DNA from: CAYXVB01 sp964467785
Lineage (GTDB): Bacteria; Bdellovibrionota; UBA1018
NCBI GenBank assembly: GCA_964467785.1
Contig: CAYXVB010000047.1
Coordinates: forward strand, 1 to 22,631
Direction of reading: 5' to 3'
Length of the DNA stretch: 22,631 nt
The notes under the pieces: generated by a model
Seen by the model: only the letters and a program-made list of their open reading frames with translations
Told to the model about the DNA's origin: nothing
Database searches by the model: none
Program-made: the position numbers and the translations under genes
Part shown: positions 16,418 to 22,631 of the stretch, in pieces
Numbering within the stretch: position 1 is the first letter of the stretch
Layout: every line of letters begins with the position of its first letter

Positions 16418-17645
16418 CCAGATAGTTCAGTTCCTTATGGAAGGTCTCTTCTAGGCTCCACAAGCTCAGCAACGCCAGGCCAAACCACAGTCCACCCAGG
16501 GTCAAAGCCGCACCGCGCGCACCCATGTACACTTTCAGTGTGGTGAAACCCAGCGTGACCAGAGTCGCAGATCCGCGCACAAAGTTCGGCACCGTCGTCG
16601 CAACCGTGCCGCGAATGTTCGTGCCGAACTGCTCGGCCGCGATGGTCACCAGCACCGCCCAGTAGCCCGCGCACAATCCCGCCGCGAGGCAGATTGCGTA
16701 GATGAATGCCGGGGTTGCACCCGCGGCATTCAGGTAGATGAGCACGAGGCCGAATGCGATCAGTAGACAGACCGTGACCGCCTTGCGTCGGCTACCCAGG
16801 TACTGGCTCAGGAGGCCTGACATCAGGTCTCCTGCTGCGAGGCCGATCGAGCCGAACAGAAGGGCATTTCCAGCCGTAATCTCGCCTGCCACTCCAATTG
16901 CCTGCGTGATTTCCGGCGCAAAGGTAAACAGGATCCCCGTGATGAAGTAGATCGGAACTCCGACAAGTACGGTGGCCAGGTATTTACGCAGGTTGCGCGG
17001 CTTGAAAAGCACGCCGATGCCCGCCTGTGCGCCCTCTTTCCGCATCCGATCAAAGAGACCTGATTCCGACATTTTGGCCCGCGTCGCCAGTAGGGCCAAG
17101 CCCATTACCCCGCCCAGCAAATAGGCGGCCTGCCAGCTCATCTTTTGTCCGATCCAAGCCGCCGCAATACATCCGCTCAAGCCCACGGCCGCGACGATGG
17201 TGGTACCCAAGCCGCGTTTTTCCTTCGGCAGAGTCTCGCTCACGATGGTGATCGCCGCACCTAGTTCACCCGCCAGGCCCAGGCCAGTGACGAATCTGCA
17301 AAGCGCGTAAGCATCCACCGAAGTGACAAACGCGTTTGCGATATTTCCCAAGGAGTACAGCAAGATCGAGCCGAACATCACGGAGAGGCGACCGCGCTTG
17401 TCAGCCAACAGTCCCCATAAGATCCCGCCCAGCATCATTCCGATTGCCTGCGAGTTGTAGAGGTAGACCCCGTCCGTCAGGAGCTGCGCCGGATCTGTCA
17501 CGCCAATGTCTTTGAGGGACGAGGTTCGCACGACCCCGTACAGGGTGATGTCGAACATGTCGACGAAGTAACCGAGAGCCGCGACCCAGACGGTCCAGCC
17601 GAGAATTTTGCCATCTTGCCTTACGGTGGGGGCGGTCGAATTCAT
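16410..17645 (-). CDS. Major facilitator superfamily transporter
   Basis: A 411-residue inner-membrane transporter with about 12 hydrophobic helices. The first helix (GWTVWVAALGYFVDMFDITLYG) carries acidic residues typical of proton-coupled carriers. The loop after helix 2 has the MFS motif-A pattern GLLADKRGRLSV, and GLGLAGELGAAITIVSETLP follows in the region of helices 4-5. It resembles the sugar, metabolite or aromatic-acid proton symporter branches, but the substrate cannot be told from sequence. ATG17645 (MNSTAPTV...) was chosen because an upstream in-frame ATG at 17681 adds 12 poorly matching residues; neither has a clear ribosome site. It is divergent from proS. Its position next to the lyase gene might suggest sugar uptake, but the two have separate promoters. 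Confidence 0.85.
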   Translation of the reverse strand: MNSTAPTVRQDGKILGWTVWVAALGYFVDMFDITLYGVVRTSSLKDIGVTDPAQLLTDGVYLYNSQAIGMMLGGILWGLLADKRGRLSVMFGSILLYSLGNIANAFVTSVDAYALCRFVTGLGLAGELGAAITIVSETLPKEKRGLGTTIVAAVGLSGCIAAAWIGQKMSWQAAYLLGGVMGLALLATRAKMSESGLFDRMRKEGAQAGIGVLFKPRNLRKYLATVLVGVPIYFITGILFTFAPEITQAIGVAGEITAGNALLFGSIGLAAGDLMSGLLSQYLGSRRKAVTVCLLIAFGLVLIYLNAAGATPAFIYAICLAAGLCAGYWAVLVTIAAEQFGTNIRGTVATTVPNFVRGSATLVTLGFTTLKVYMGARGAALTLGGLWFGLALLSLWSLEETFHKELNYLEE

Positions 17646-17770
17646 GTCAGTAGCGATACCAACCAATAGGTGCTCCGGCAACTTCTGGATGTGCGCTGCG
17701 TTGTAAGCGAGCGATTCTCGGACGCCTCTTTTTTGATTTCTCGTCGCGCATCAGCTACAAAGGTGGCTGC

Positions 17771-19252
17771 ATGGCAGAAAAAATTACGCCCCGTAGTGAA
17801 GACTTTTCGCAGTGGTATCAGGACATTGTCGTTCAGGCCAAACTGGCCGATTACAGCCCGGTCAAGGGCTGCATGGTCATCCGGCCCAACGGCTACTCCA
17901 TCTGGGAGCAGATCCAAAGGGATCTCGACCGCCGCATCAAAAAGACGGGCGTGCGCAACGCCTACTTCCCTGTGTTCATTCCCGAGAGCTTCCTCAAAAA
18001 AGAAGCTGACCACGTCGAAGGTTTCGCTCCGCAGTGCGCGGTCGTGACCTATGCTGGCGCCAAGGATCTCGAGGAAAAACTCGTCGTCCGGCCGACATCC
18101 GAGACGATCATCAATTCGATGTTCGCCAAGTGGATTCAGTCGTATCGCGACCTGCCGATGCTCATCAACCAGTGGGCTAACGTTGTTCGATGGGAGATGC
18201 GCACGCGTCTTTTCCTGCGCACCACCGAATTCCTCTGGCAGGAAGGCCATACCTGCCACGCCACGCCCGAGGAGGCTGAACTCGAGGCGCGTCAGATGCT
18301 CAAGGTCTACACCGACTTCGCCGAGGAAGTGCTGGCCATGCCGGTTCTTCCGGGTCAGAAGAGCGAAAGCGAAAAGTTCGCCGGTGCGCTTCGTACCTAT
18401 TCCATCGAAGCGATGATGCAGGACAAGAAGGCGCTCCAGGCCGGTACCTCGCATAATCTCTCCAGTAACTTCGCCCAGGCTTTCGAGACTAAGTTCCTCG
18501 ACAAGGACGGCAAGCAAAAGCTCGTCCACCAGACGAGCTGGGGCGTATCTACGCGCCTCATCGGCGGAATGATCATGACCCACTCCGATGACAAGGGTCT
18601 TGTCCTCCCGCCCCGTCTCGCTACCACTCATGTCGCTATCGTGCCGATCATGGCCAAGGCCGACACTAAGGCCCAGGTGGTCGAAGCCGCCGAAGGCCTC
18701 GGCAACGACATCCGTATCGCGGCTGAAAAGTCTTCGCTTCCATACGAAGTCGGCGTCGTCGTCGACACCGACGAAACCAAGCAGCCTGGCTGGAAATTCC
18801 ACGAGTACGAGCTTCTCGGCATTCCGGTGCGGATCGAAATCGGCCCGCGCGACCTCGAAAAAGGAACCGCGGTCGTCACCCGTCGCGACGAAGGGAAAAA
18901 GGAATTCATCGCCATCAGTGAGATCCCGGCTTACGTTACCCGGACTTTGGCCGCCATGCAGAAGGACCTGCTCGAAAAGGCCCGTGCGCATCGCGATGCC
19001 AACACCCACCGCGTCGGGACTTACGCCGAGTTCCAGAAGCAGCTCGATGAAAAAGGTGGCTTCTTTATTGCTCCTTGGTGTCAGAGCAAGGACTGCGAAG
19101 CGAAGGTCAAGGATGATACTAAGGCCACGATTCGCTGCCTGCCGCTCGATGCTGATTTCCAGCTCACCCCGGAAGCCAATCCGTGCATGGTCTGCGGGTC
19201 GCATGGTGCCGGGGGCAAGAGCGTTCGCGCAGTTTTTGCTAGAGCGTACTGA
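17771..19252 (+). CDS. proS: Proline--tRNA ligase (short, archaeal/eukaryote-type)
   Basis: A 493-residue class II aminoacyl-tRNA synthetase that charges tRNA-Pro in the cytosol. It shows the RPTSE loop (107-111), motif 2 (RWEMRTRLFLRTTEFLWQEGH, from 140), motif 3 with GGMIMTHSDDKGLVLPPRLA (from 265), the anticodon-binding domain, and a C-terminal zinc-type domain with WCQSKDC and CMVCG ending in the conserved terminal Tyr. This length, the absence of an editing insertion and the C-terminal domain place it in the short ProRS type found in Thermus, archaea and scattered bacteria, not the E. coli type of about 570 residues. ATG17771 follows AGGTGG at a good distance. It is the first gene of a four-gene operon with pyrF 27 bp downstream. 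Confidence 0.97.
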   Translation: MAEKITPRSEDFSQWYQDIVVQAKLADYSPVKGCMVIRPNGYSIWEQIQRDLDRRIKKTGVRNAYFPVFIPESFLKKEADHVEGFAPQCAVVTYAGAKDLEEKLVVRPTSETIINSMFAKWIQSYRDLPMLINQWANVVRWEMRTRLFLRTTEFLWQEGHTCHATPEEAELEARQMLKVYTDFAEEVLAMPVLPGQKSESEKFAGALRTYSIEAMMQDKKALQAGTSHNLSSNFAQAFETKFLDKDGKQKLVHQTSWGVSTRLIGGMIMTHSDDKGLVLPPRLATTHVAIVPIMAKADTKAQVVEAAEGLGNDIRIAAEKSSLPYEVGVVVDTDETKQPGWKFHEYELLGIPVRIEIGPRDLEKGTAVVTRRDEGKKEFIAISEIPAYVTRTLAAMQKDLLEKARAHRDANTHRVGTYAEFQKQLDEKGGFFIAPWCQSKDCEAKVKDDTKATIRCLPLDADFQLTPEANPCMVCGSHGAGGKSVRAVFARAY

Positions 19253-19279
19253 GGGGCATCAATCCTGAGGATGGGGCAC

Positions 19280-20035
19280 ATGAAGAACAATCACCCGACT
19301 GACCTCATTGTCGCACTGGACTATCCCAAGGCGGACAAGGCCTTCGCGCTGGTCAATGAGCTCTCTGGCCTACCGGTGATCTATAAGGTCGGTTTCGAGC
19401 TTTTCATGGCGGGTGGGCCAGACCTCGTTCGCGAGCTTGTGCACGGCAAGAACCGTGTCTTTCTCGACCTCAAGTTTCATGACATTCCCAATACCGTGGC
19501 CAAGGCCGCGGTTCAGGCGGCCATGCTTAAGGTCGACATGTTCACCCTCCATCTGGCTGGCGGAAGCGCCATGGTCAAGATGGTGGCGGAGCAGCTCTCC
19601 GCCCTTCCCGAGATTCGTCCCAAGATCCTTGGTGTTAGCGTGCTCACGTCTTTCGATGATGTCCGCTGGGCCGAAGTGACCAAGGCTCTCACCGGGCATG
19701 CCGTGGACTCCAAAGACTCCGTTCAGGGTCTCGTGGAGCATGCGGTGGCCTGGGGTGCCGACGGAGTGGTCTGCTCCGCCCTCGAAGTCAGCGAGATCCG
19801 CGCCCTCTATCCGACGCTCTACACCGTCGTGCCCGGAATCCGCCCCGCCGGAACCTCCGCCAACGACCAGGCCCGGATCATGACTCCCGCCGAGGCTCGC
19901 GCCGCTGGTGCGAGCGCAGTCGTGGTCGGGAGGCCCATCATCGAGGCCTCGCTCCCCGGTGGTCCCCGCGCCATGGTGGAAAGCATCCTGAAAGAGCTTT
20001 CCGCCGAGCCCGTTTCGGCTTACAAAAAGGCGTGA
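19280..20035 (+). CDS. pyrF: Orotidine 5'-phosphate decarboxylase
   Basis: A 251-residue cytosolic TIM-barrel enzyme making UMP from OMP, the last step of pyrimidine synthesis. The catalytic set is complete: Asp14 (VALDYP), Lys36 (YKVG), and Asp63-x-Lys65-x-x-Asp68 in FLDLKFHDIPNT. The phosphate-binding end is present as VPGIRP and later VVGRPI. ATG19280 is preferred over the in-frame ATG19271 because GAGG (19267-19270) lies about 9 nt before the former and directly abuts the latter. The stop overlaps the GTG start of the methyltransferase gene (GTGA). Confidence 0.97.
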   Translation: MKNNHPTDLIVALDYPKADKAFALVNELSGLPVIYKVGFELFMAGGPDLVRELVHGKNRVFLDLKFHDIPNTVAKAAVQAAMLKVDMFTLHLAGGSAMVKMVAEQLSALPEIRPKILGVSVLTSFDDVRWAEVTKALTGHAVDSKDSVQGLVEHAVAWGADGVVCSALEVSEIRALYPTLYTVVPGIRPAGTSANDQARIMTPAEARAAGASAVVVGRPIIEASLPGGPRAMVESILKELSAEPVSAYKKA

Positions 20036-20841
20036 GCATCCACATCCGAAATCCCCACAGCGTACTCGCCGCGCTGGAGCATCGTCCCAAGGACGTCCAG
20101 CAGGTCATCATCCCGTCCGGCCAGCCTTCCGAGGGCTGGGCTCGTGTCATCGATCGCGCCCGTCAGCTCCGAATCCCGGTACTCACCGGCGGAGGAGGCG
20201 GAGGGGCTGTCGGCAAGGCCGGACGACGTGATTCTCGCCCCCAGAGAGGCGCCCCAGACGAAGGCGGACGCACCAGCGTCGCCGAAGCCGTCGTCCTCGA
20301 AAAAGAGGGTATTTCCGCCGAAGAACTTTTCTCCGACGCCCGCGAGCGCAAGGGCGGCAATGGTCTCTGGCTCGCACTGGATTCCCTTCAGGATCCACAA
20401 AACGTCGGCGCCATCTTTCGCGCTGCCGCTTTCTTCGGAGTTGAAGGCATCCTCATCACTCAGGAACGCTCCGCCCCGATGACTGGCACCGTTTACGACG
20501 TCGCTTCCGGCGGCGTAGAGACCGTGCCTTTCACTCTTCAAACCAATCTCCAGCGCGCATTTGAAGTCGCCAAGGAAGCCGGCCTCTGGATTCTCGGGAC
20601 TTCGGAACATGCCAAGGAAAACATTGCTGATGTCGAACGTGACCGTCCCTGGCTCCTCGTGCTCGGTAATGAGGAAAAGGGTATGCGCCGCTTGACCGAG
20701 GAAGCCTGCGATCTGCTTTGCAAGATCCCTCCGGTCGACAATGCCGGCGTCACATCTCTCAATGTTTCCGTCGCTTCGGGGATTCTAATTTCGCATCTCA
20801 CCGGCGCCCTTTCAGTCAAGACCCCGTCGAAATCCAAGTGA
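20032..20841 (+). CDS. SPOUT (TrmH/SpoU family) RNA 2'-O-methyltransferase
   Basis: A 269-residue enzyme of the TrmH/RlmB group, which uses S-adenosylmethionine to methylate the ribose 2'-OH of rRNA or tRNA. An N-terminal substrate-binding part (IRNPHSVLAALEHRP..., about 1-90) ends in a Gly/Arg-rich linker (about 52-80). The trefoil-knot domain has motif 1 LDSLQDPQNVGAIFRAA (116-132), motif 2 LVLGNEEKGM (Asn213, Glu214, Gly217) and motif 3 IPPVDNAGVTSLNVSVASGI (Asn244). The start is GTG20032, within pyrF's stop; no earlier or better start fits the domain boundary. It may be RlmB (23S G2251), but the target base cannot be fixed from sequence, so no symbol is given. Confidence 0.9.
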   Translation: MSIHIRNPHSVLAALEHRPKDVQQVIIPSGQPSEGWARVIDRARQLRIPVLTGGGGGGAVGKAGRRDSRPQRGAPDEGGRTSVAEAVVLEKEGISAEELFSDARERKGGNGLWLALDSLQDPQNVGAIFRAAAFFGVEGILITQERSAPMTGTVYDVASGGVETVPFTLQTNLQRAFEVAKEAGLWILGTSEHAKENIADVERDRPWLLVLGNEEKGMRRLTEEACDLLCKIPPVDNAGVTSLNVSVASGILISHLTGALSVKTPSKSK

Positions 20842-21710
20842 TGAAAGTTAGCGGCTTCACTTTCCTGCGAAACGGCACGTTACTCGGGTATCCCTATGTC
20901 GAATCGATCCGTTCGATTCTTCCGATTGTCGACGAATTCGTCGTTAACGTCGGCACGAGCGACGACGACACCCTTGAGCGGGTGCGCGCCATCGGTGATC
21001 CGAAGATCCGTGTGATCGAATCCGCCTGGAACGAGAAGATGGCCGACCGCGGGTTTGTCTATGCCCAGCAGAAAATGATCGCCCACTACAATTGCACCGG
21101 TGACTGGGCCTTTTATCTAGAAGGCGACGAGGTCGTCCACGAACAGGATCTCCCAAAGATCCGGGCCGCAATGGAACGCCATCTTGGCGATCCTGAGGTT
21201 GAAGCCTTGGCTTTCGATTATCTTCATTTTTACGGCACACCTGCTCAAATTGCGGTTTCGCCGGCCTGGTACCGGCGGGCTGTGCGCATCATCCGAAATA
21301 CCATTCGCACCTATTCGCCAGACGGACTCTACTTTATCGTTGCCGACGGCAATCGCAGAGTTCGCTACCCACGCGCCGCGCTCGCCGATGTTCCCATTTA
21401 CCACTACGGCCACGTCAGGTCTGTCGAGCGGATGAAAGAGAAAATCCGCCAAGTCAGCAAGTATTGGGGCCATGAGCCCCCGAGGTTCGAGGACTATTCC
21501 TCTATCGATCCTGCTGCGTTGCGACCATTTTCCGGGACCCATCCGGCCTGCGCCTCGTTGTGGCTCGCCACCGAAGCTCAGCAGGATTTCGCGCCCAATC
21601 CCCGTCACGAGCCAGGCAGGCGGGACCGCCGTCATCGCATCCAGATGCGCATCGAGGGCGCCTTTGGGGTTGAATTCAGCAAAAAGCACTTCAGTTTGGT
21701 CCGAAAATGA
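20841..21710 (+). CDS. Family 2 glycosyltransferase
   Basis: A 289-residue soluble protein with a GT-A fold. The N-terminus reads VSGFTFLRNGTLLGYPYVESI with VDEFVVNVGTSDDDTLE, a GT2 nucleotide-binding start, and the DXD-like metal site is EGDE at 94-97 (Asp96). The remainder holds the acceptor side and a conserved HYGHVRS motif, ending in a basic tail. Such enzymes transfer sugar from a nucleotide-sugar donor to surface glycans. The start ATG20841 shares a base with the TGA of the methyltransferase gene, so this gene is translationally coupled to it. The frame is open far upstream only as overlap with that gene. Acceptor and donor are unknown. Confidence 0.85.
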   Translation: MKVSGFTFLRNGTLLGYPYVESIRSILPIVDEFVVNVGTSDDDTLERVRAIGDPKIRVIESAWNEKMADRGFVYAQQKMIAHYNCTGDWAFYLEGDEVVHEQDLPKIRAAMERHLGDPEVEALAFDYLHFYGTPAQIAVSPAWYRRAVRIIRNTIRTYSPDGLYFIVADGNRRVRYPRAALADVPIYHYGHVRSVERMKEKIRQVSKYWGHEPPRFEDYSSIDPAALRPFSGTHPACASLWLATEAQQDFAPNPRHEPGRRDRRHRIQMRIEGAFGVEFSKKHFSLVRK

Positions 21711-21738
21711 CAAAGGGCCCCGTTTCCGGAGCCCTTTG
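21711..21738. terminator. Strong hairpin terminator shared by convergent genes
   Basis: An 8-bp stem CAAAGGGC/GCCCTTTG (21711-21718 with 21731-21738), a C-A mismatch, three more G-C pairs and a TTTC loop lie directly after the stop of the glycosyltransferase gene and 27 bp beyond the stop of the convergent barrel gene. There is no long T run on the plus strand; the minus strand follows with TCATTTTC. A bidirectional function is likely. Confidence 0.7.
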
Positions 21739-21765
21739 TGCGGCGTTGCTCTATCTAATATCGAT

Positions 21766-22335
21766 TTAGAACATGTAAGCGATCGTCGCGCCAAGAATGG
21801 GCGAATTCGCGCCAAGGTAGAAGTTGGTCGATCCGCCACCGAAGACTTCTAAGGTCGGACCACCGTCGAAGTGCATCACCACGTCACCACCTGTTCCCGG
21901 AACGGCAAAGTGCAGGCCGGCAATGAGCTGTCCCTGAAGGGCAAAGTTCGAACTGATCGAGCCGGCTGTGACGCCTCCGCCTACGTGAAACCCGGCGCCG
22001 CCCTTCTCGACGATGGAGTACTTATAGAGCGGACCGCCCATGAAAGTGAATGCGCGGGTCGTGGGGAAATAGAAATGGAACTGGATCAAGTTGCGCTCAT
22101 TGAGCTGCAGCATGACCACAGGCGAGGCCATGTAGGCATTGGTGGGCACGCCGTTGGTCGAATAACCAACGCCGAAACGTGTGCTGCCGCCGGATTCGGC
22201 TTGGGCGGAGTGGGACATGATCGAATCGTTAGAGGACGATTTCGCAGATGATCTACTCTCGCGCGCATAGGCTGCAGGTGCGAACAGCATGATGGATGTA
22301 ATCAGGCTTGCAAACTTGAAGTGGTGGAATTTCAT
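21766..22335 (-). CDS. Small outer-membrane beta-barrel protein
   Basis: A 189-residue exported protein with signal peptide 1-24 (basic start, hydrophobic core, ending AYA). A Ser-rich segment (about 27-50) precedes alternating beta strands rich in Gly, Phe and Tyr (for example FHFYFP, FTFMGGPLYKYSI, FHVGGGVTAG) and a C-terminal strand ending ATIAYMF with terminal Phe. That is the pattern of an 8- to 10-strand outer-membrane barrel. No specific family is recognised. ATG22335 has a GAGGGA about 11 nt upstream, a rather long spacing. The stop is 27 bp from the shared hairpin terminator. Confidence 0.78.
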   Translation of the reverse strand: MKFHHFKFASLITSIMLFAPAAYARESRSSAKSSSNDSIMSHSAQAESGGSTRFGVGYSTNGVPTNAYMASPVVMLQLNERNLIQFHFYFPTTRAFTFMGGPLYKYSIVEKGGAGFHVGGGVTAGSISSNFALQGQLIAGLHFAVPGTGGDVVMHFDGGPTLEVFGGGSTNFYLGANSPILGATIAYMF

Positions 22336-22567
22336 GGAGATTTGAGTCCCTCGGTGCTAGCCGGTTGTCAACATAAACTGGCTGCCTGCGGCACATCCAC
22401 CAAAAGTGGTGATCCAATCAGTGCTCTCCGGCTGGCGAACTGCAAACATCAGTTGACTTTTCATTCAATCGATGGAAATTTGCCACCACTGTACGAAGGC
22501 GTACGTGCGCAAAAGGGTTTGGCTCGTCTTATTTGATCGATAAGAAAAGAAAAATCCTTGGTTTTGA
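22336..22567. other. Intergenic region between barrel gene and tRNA-Thr
   Basis: No convincing gene. A short open frame here lacks a ribosome site and domain features. It should contain the leftward promoter of the barrel gene and the rightward promoter of the tRNA. A weak candidate for the tRNA is TTGGCT (22519-22524) with a 16-bp spacer and TAAGAA (22541-22546). CTTAT (22528-22532) and ATAAG (22540-22544) form a short inverted repeat within it. Confidence 0.4.
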
Positions 22568-22631
22568 GCTGGAGTAGCTCAGTTGGTAGAGCAACGGTTT
22601 TGTAAACCGTAGGTCACGGGTTCAAGTCCCG
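22568..22631 (+). tRNA. tRNA-Thr (anticodon UGU), 3' end cut by window
   Basis: The 5' acceptor strand GCTGGAG, bases TA, D arm GCTC...GAGC, anticodon stem ACGGT/ACCGT (22594-22598 and 22606-22610) with 7-nt loop TTTGTAA, variable AGGTC and most of the T arm (ACGGG TTCAAGT CCCG) are present. Loop positions 34-36 are TGT (22601-22603), which decodes ACA (Thr). The last base of the T stem and the 3' acceptor strand fall outside the window. Confidence 0.95.

Noticed and set aside
17733..17761. TTGATT-17-TACAAA as a proS promoter
   Set aside because: The start would fall about 3 nt before ATG17771 and leave out the good AGGTGG ribosome site, so the match is probably chance.
17642..19204. A 520-codon open frame on the minus strand across proS
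   Set aside because: It lies fully antisense to a clear ProRS with all motifs. Its translation is a low-complexity His/Asp/Arg/Gly mix typical of mirror frames in GC-biased genes, with no ribosome site or domain.
22321..22536. A 71-codon plus-strand open frame overlapping the barrel gene start and the tRNA upstream region
   Set aside because: No ribosome site, no recognisable domain, and it runs antisense through the barrel gene's start and upstream region.

Overview
The window is ordinary bacterial chromosome. GC content is moderate to high and codon use is consistent across the genes. Genes are tightly packed, with several ATGA or GTGA stop/start overlaps, and envelope genes follow Gram-negative logic: lipobox lipoproteins and outer-membrane barrels ending in Phe. 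A sigma-54 regulator, the short ProRS type, Ig/NHL surface lipoproteins and many predicted envelope glycosyltransferases fit a member of the Bdellovibrionota or another former deltaproteobacterial lineage. That placement is inference. I see no phage, integrase, insertion sequence or CRISPR array.

Layout. 1-1053: the 3' end of an NtrC-type sigma-54 activator, overlapping a MESH1/SpoT-like HD-domain protein whose catalytic residues are partly changed. 1096-8026: an envelope block with a small lipoprotein (-), a LysM-plus-beta-barrel outer-membrane protein (+), and a 1669-residue lipoprotein (-) with three exact 97-residue Ig-like repeats and an NHL-type beta-propeller. 8233-11950: a translationally coupled operon of three multi-pass GT-C glycosyltransferases (PIG-V/GT76-like, GT87-like, GT39-like). 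12047-14572: a peptidase family S51 protein (-) and, divergent from it by about 40 bp, a divergent SelO (YdiU)-like pseudokinase-fold protein (+). 14616-16238: a secreted PL5-like alginate-lyase-family protein (-) with a ten-cysteine C-terminal tail, behind a near-consensus promoter. 16410-17645: an MFS transporter (-). 17771-21710: the operon proS - pyrF - SPOUT rRNA/tRNA methyltransferase - family 2 glycosyltransferase (+). It ends at a strong hairpin shared with a convergent small outer-membrane barrel gene (21766-22335, -). 22568-end: tRNA-Thr(UGU), cut by the window edge.

The genes do not form one obvious system. The best leads are the three-gene GT-C operon, which probably builds a lipid-linked or surface glycan from polyprenyl-phosphate sugars; the SelO-like protein, which keeps the metal-binding Asp-Asn...Asp but appears to lack the usual ATP-binding lysine; the MESH1-like protein with a rewritten active site; and the lyase with a Cys-rich tail. 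All function calls come from motifs read by eye; no database search was run.
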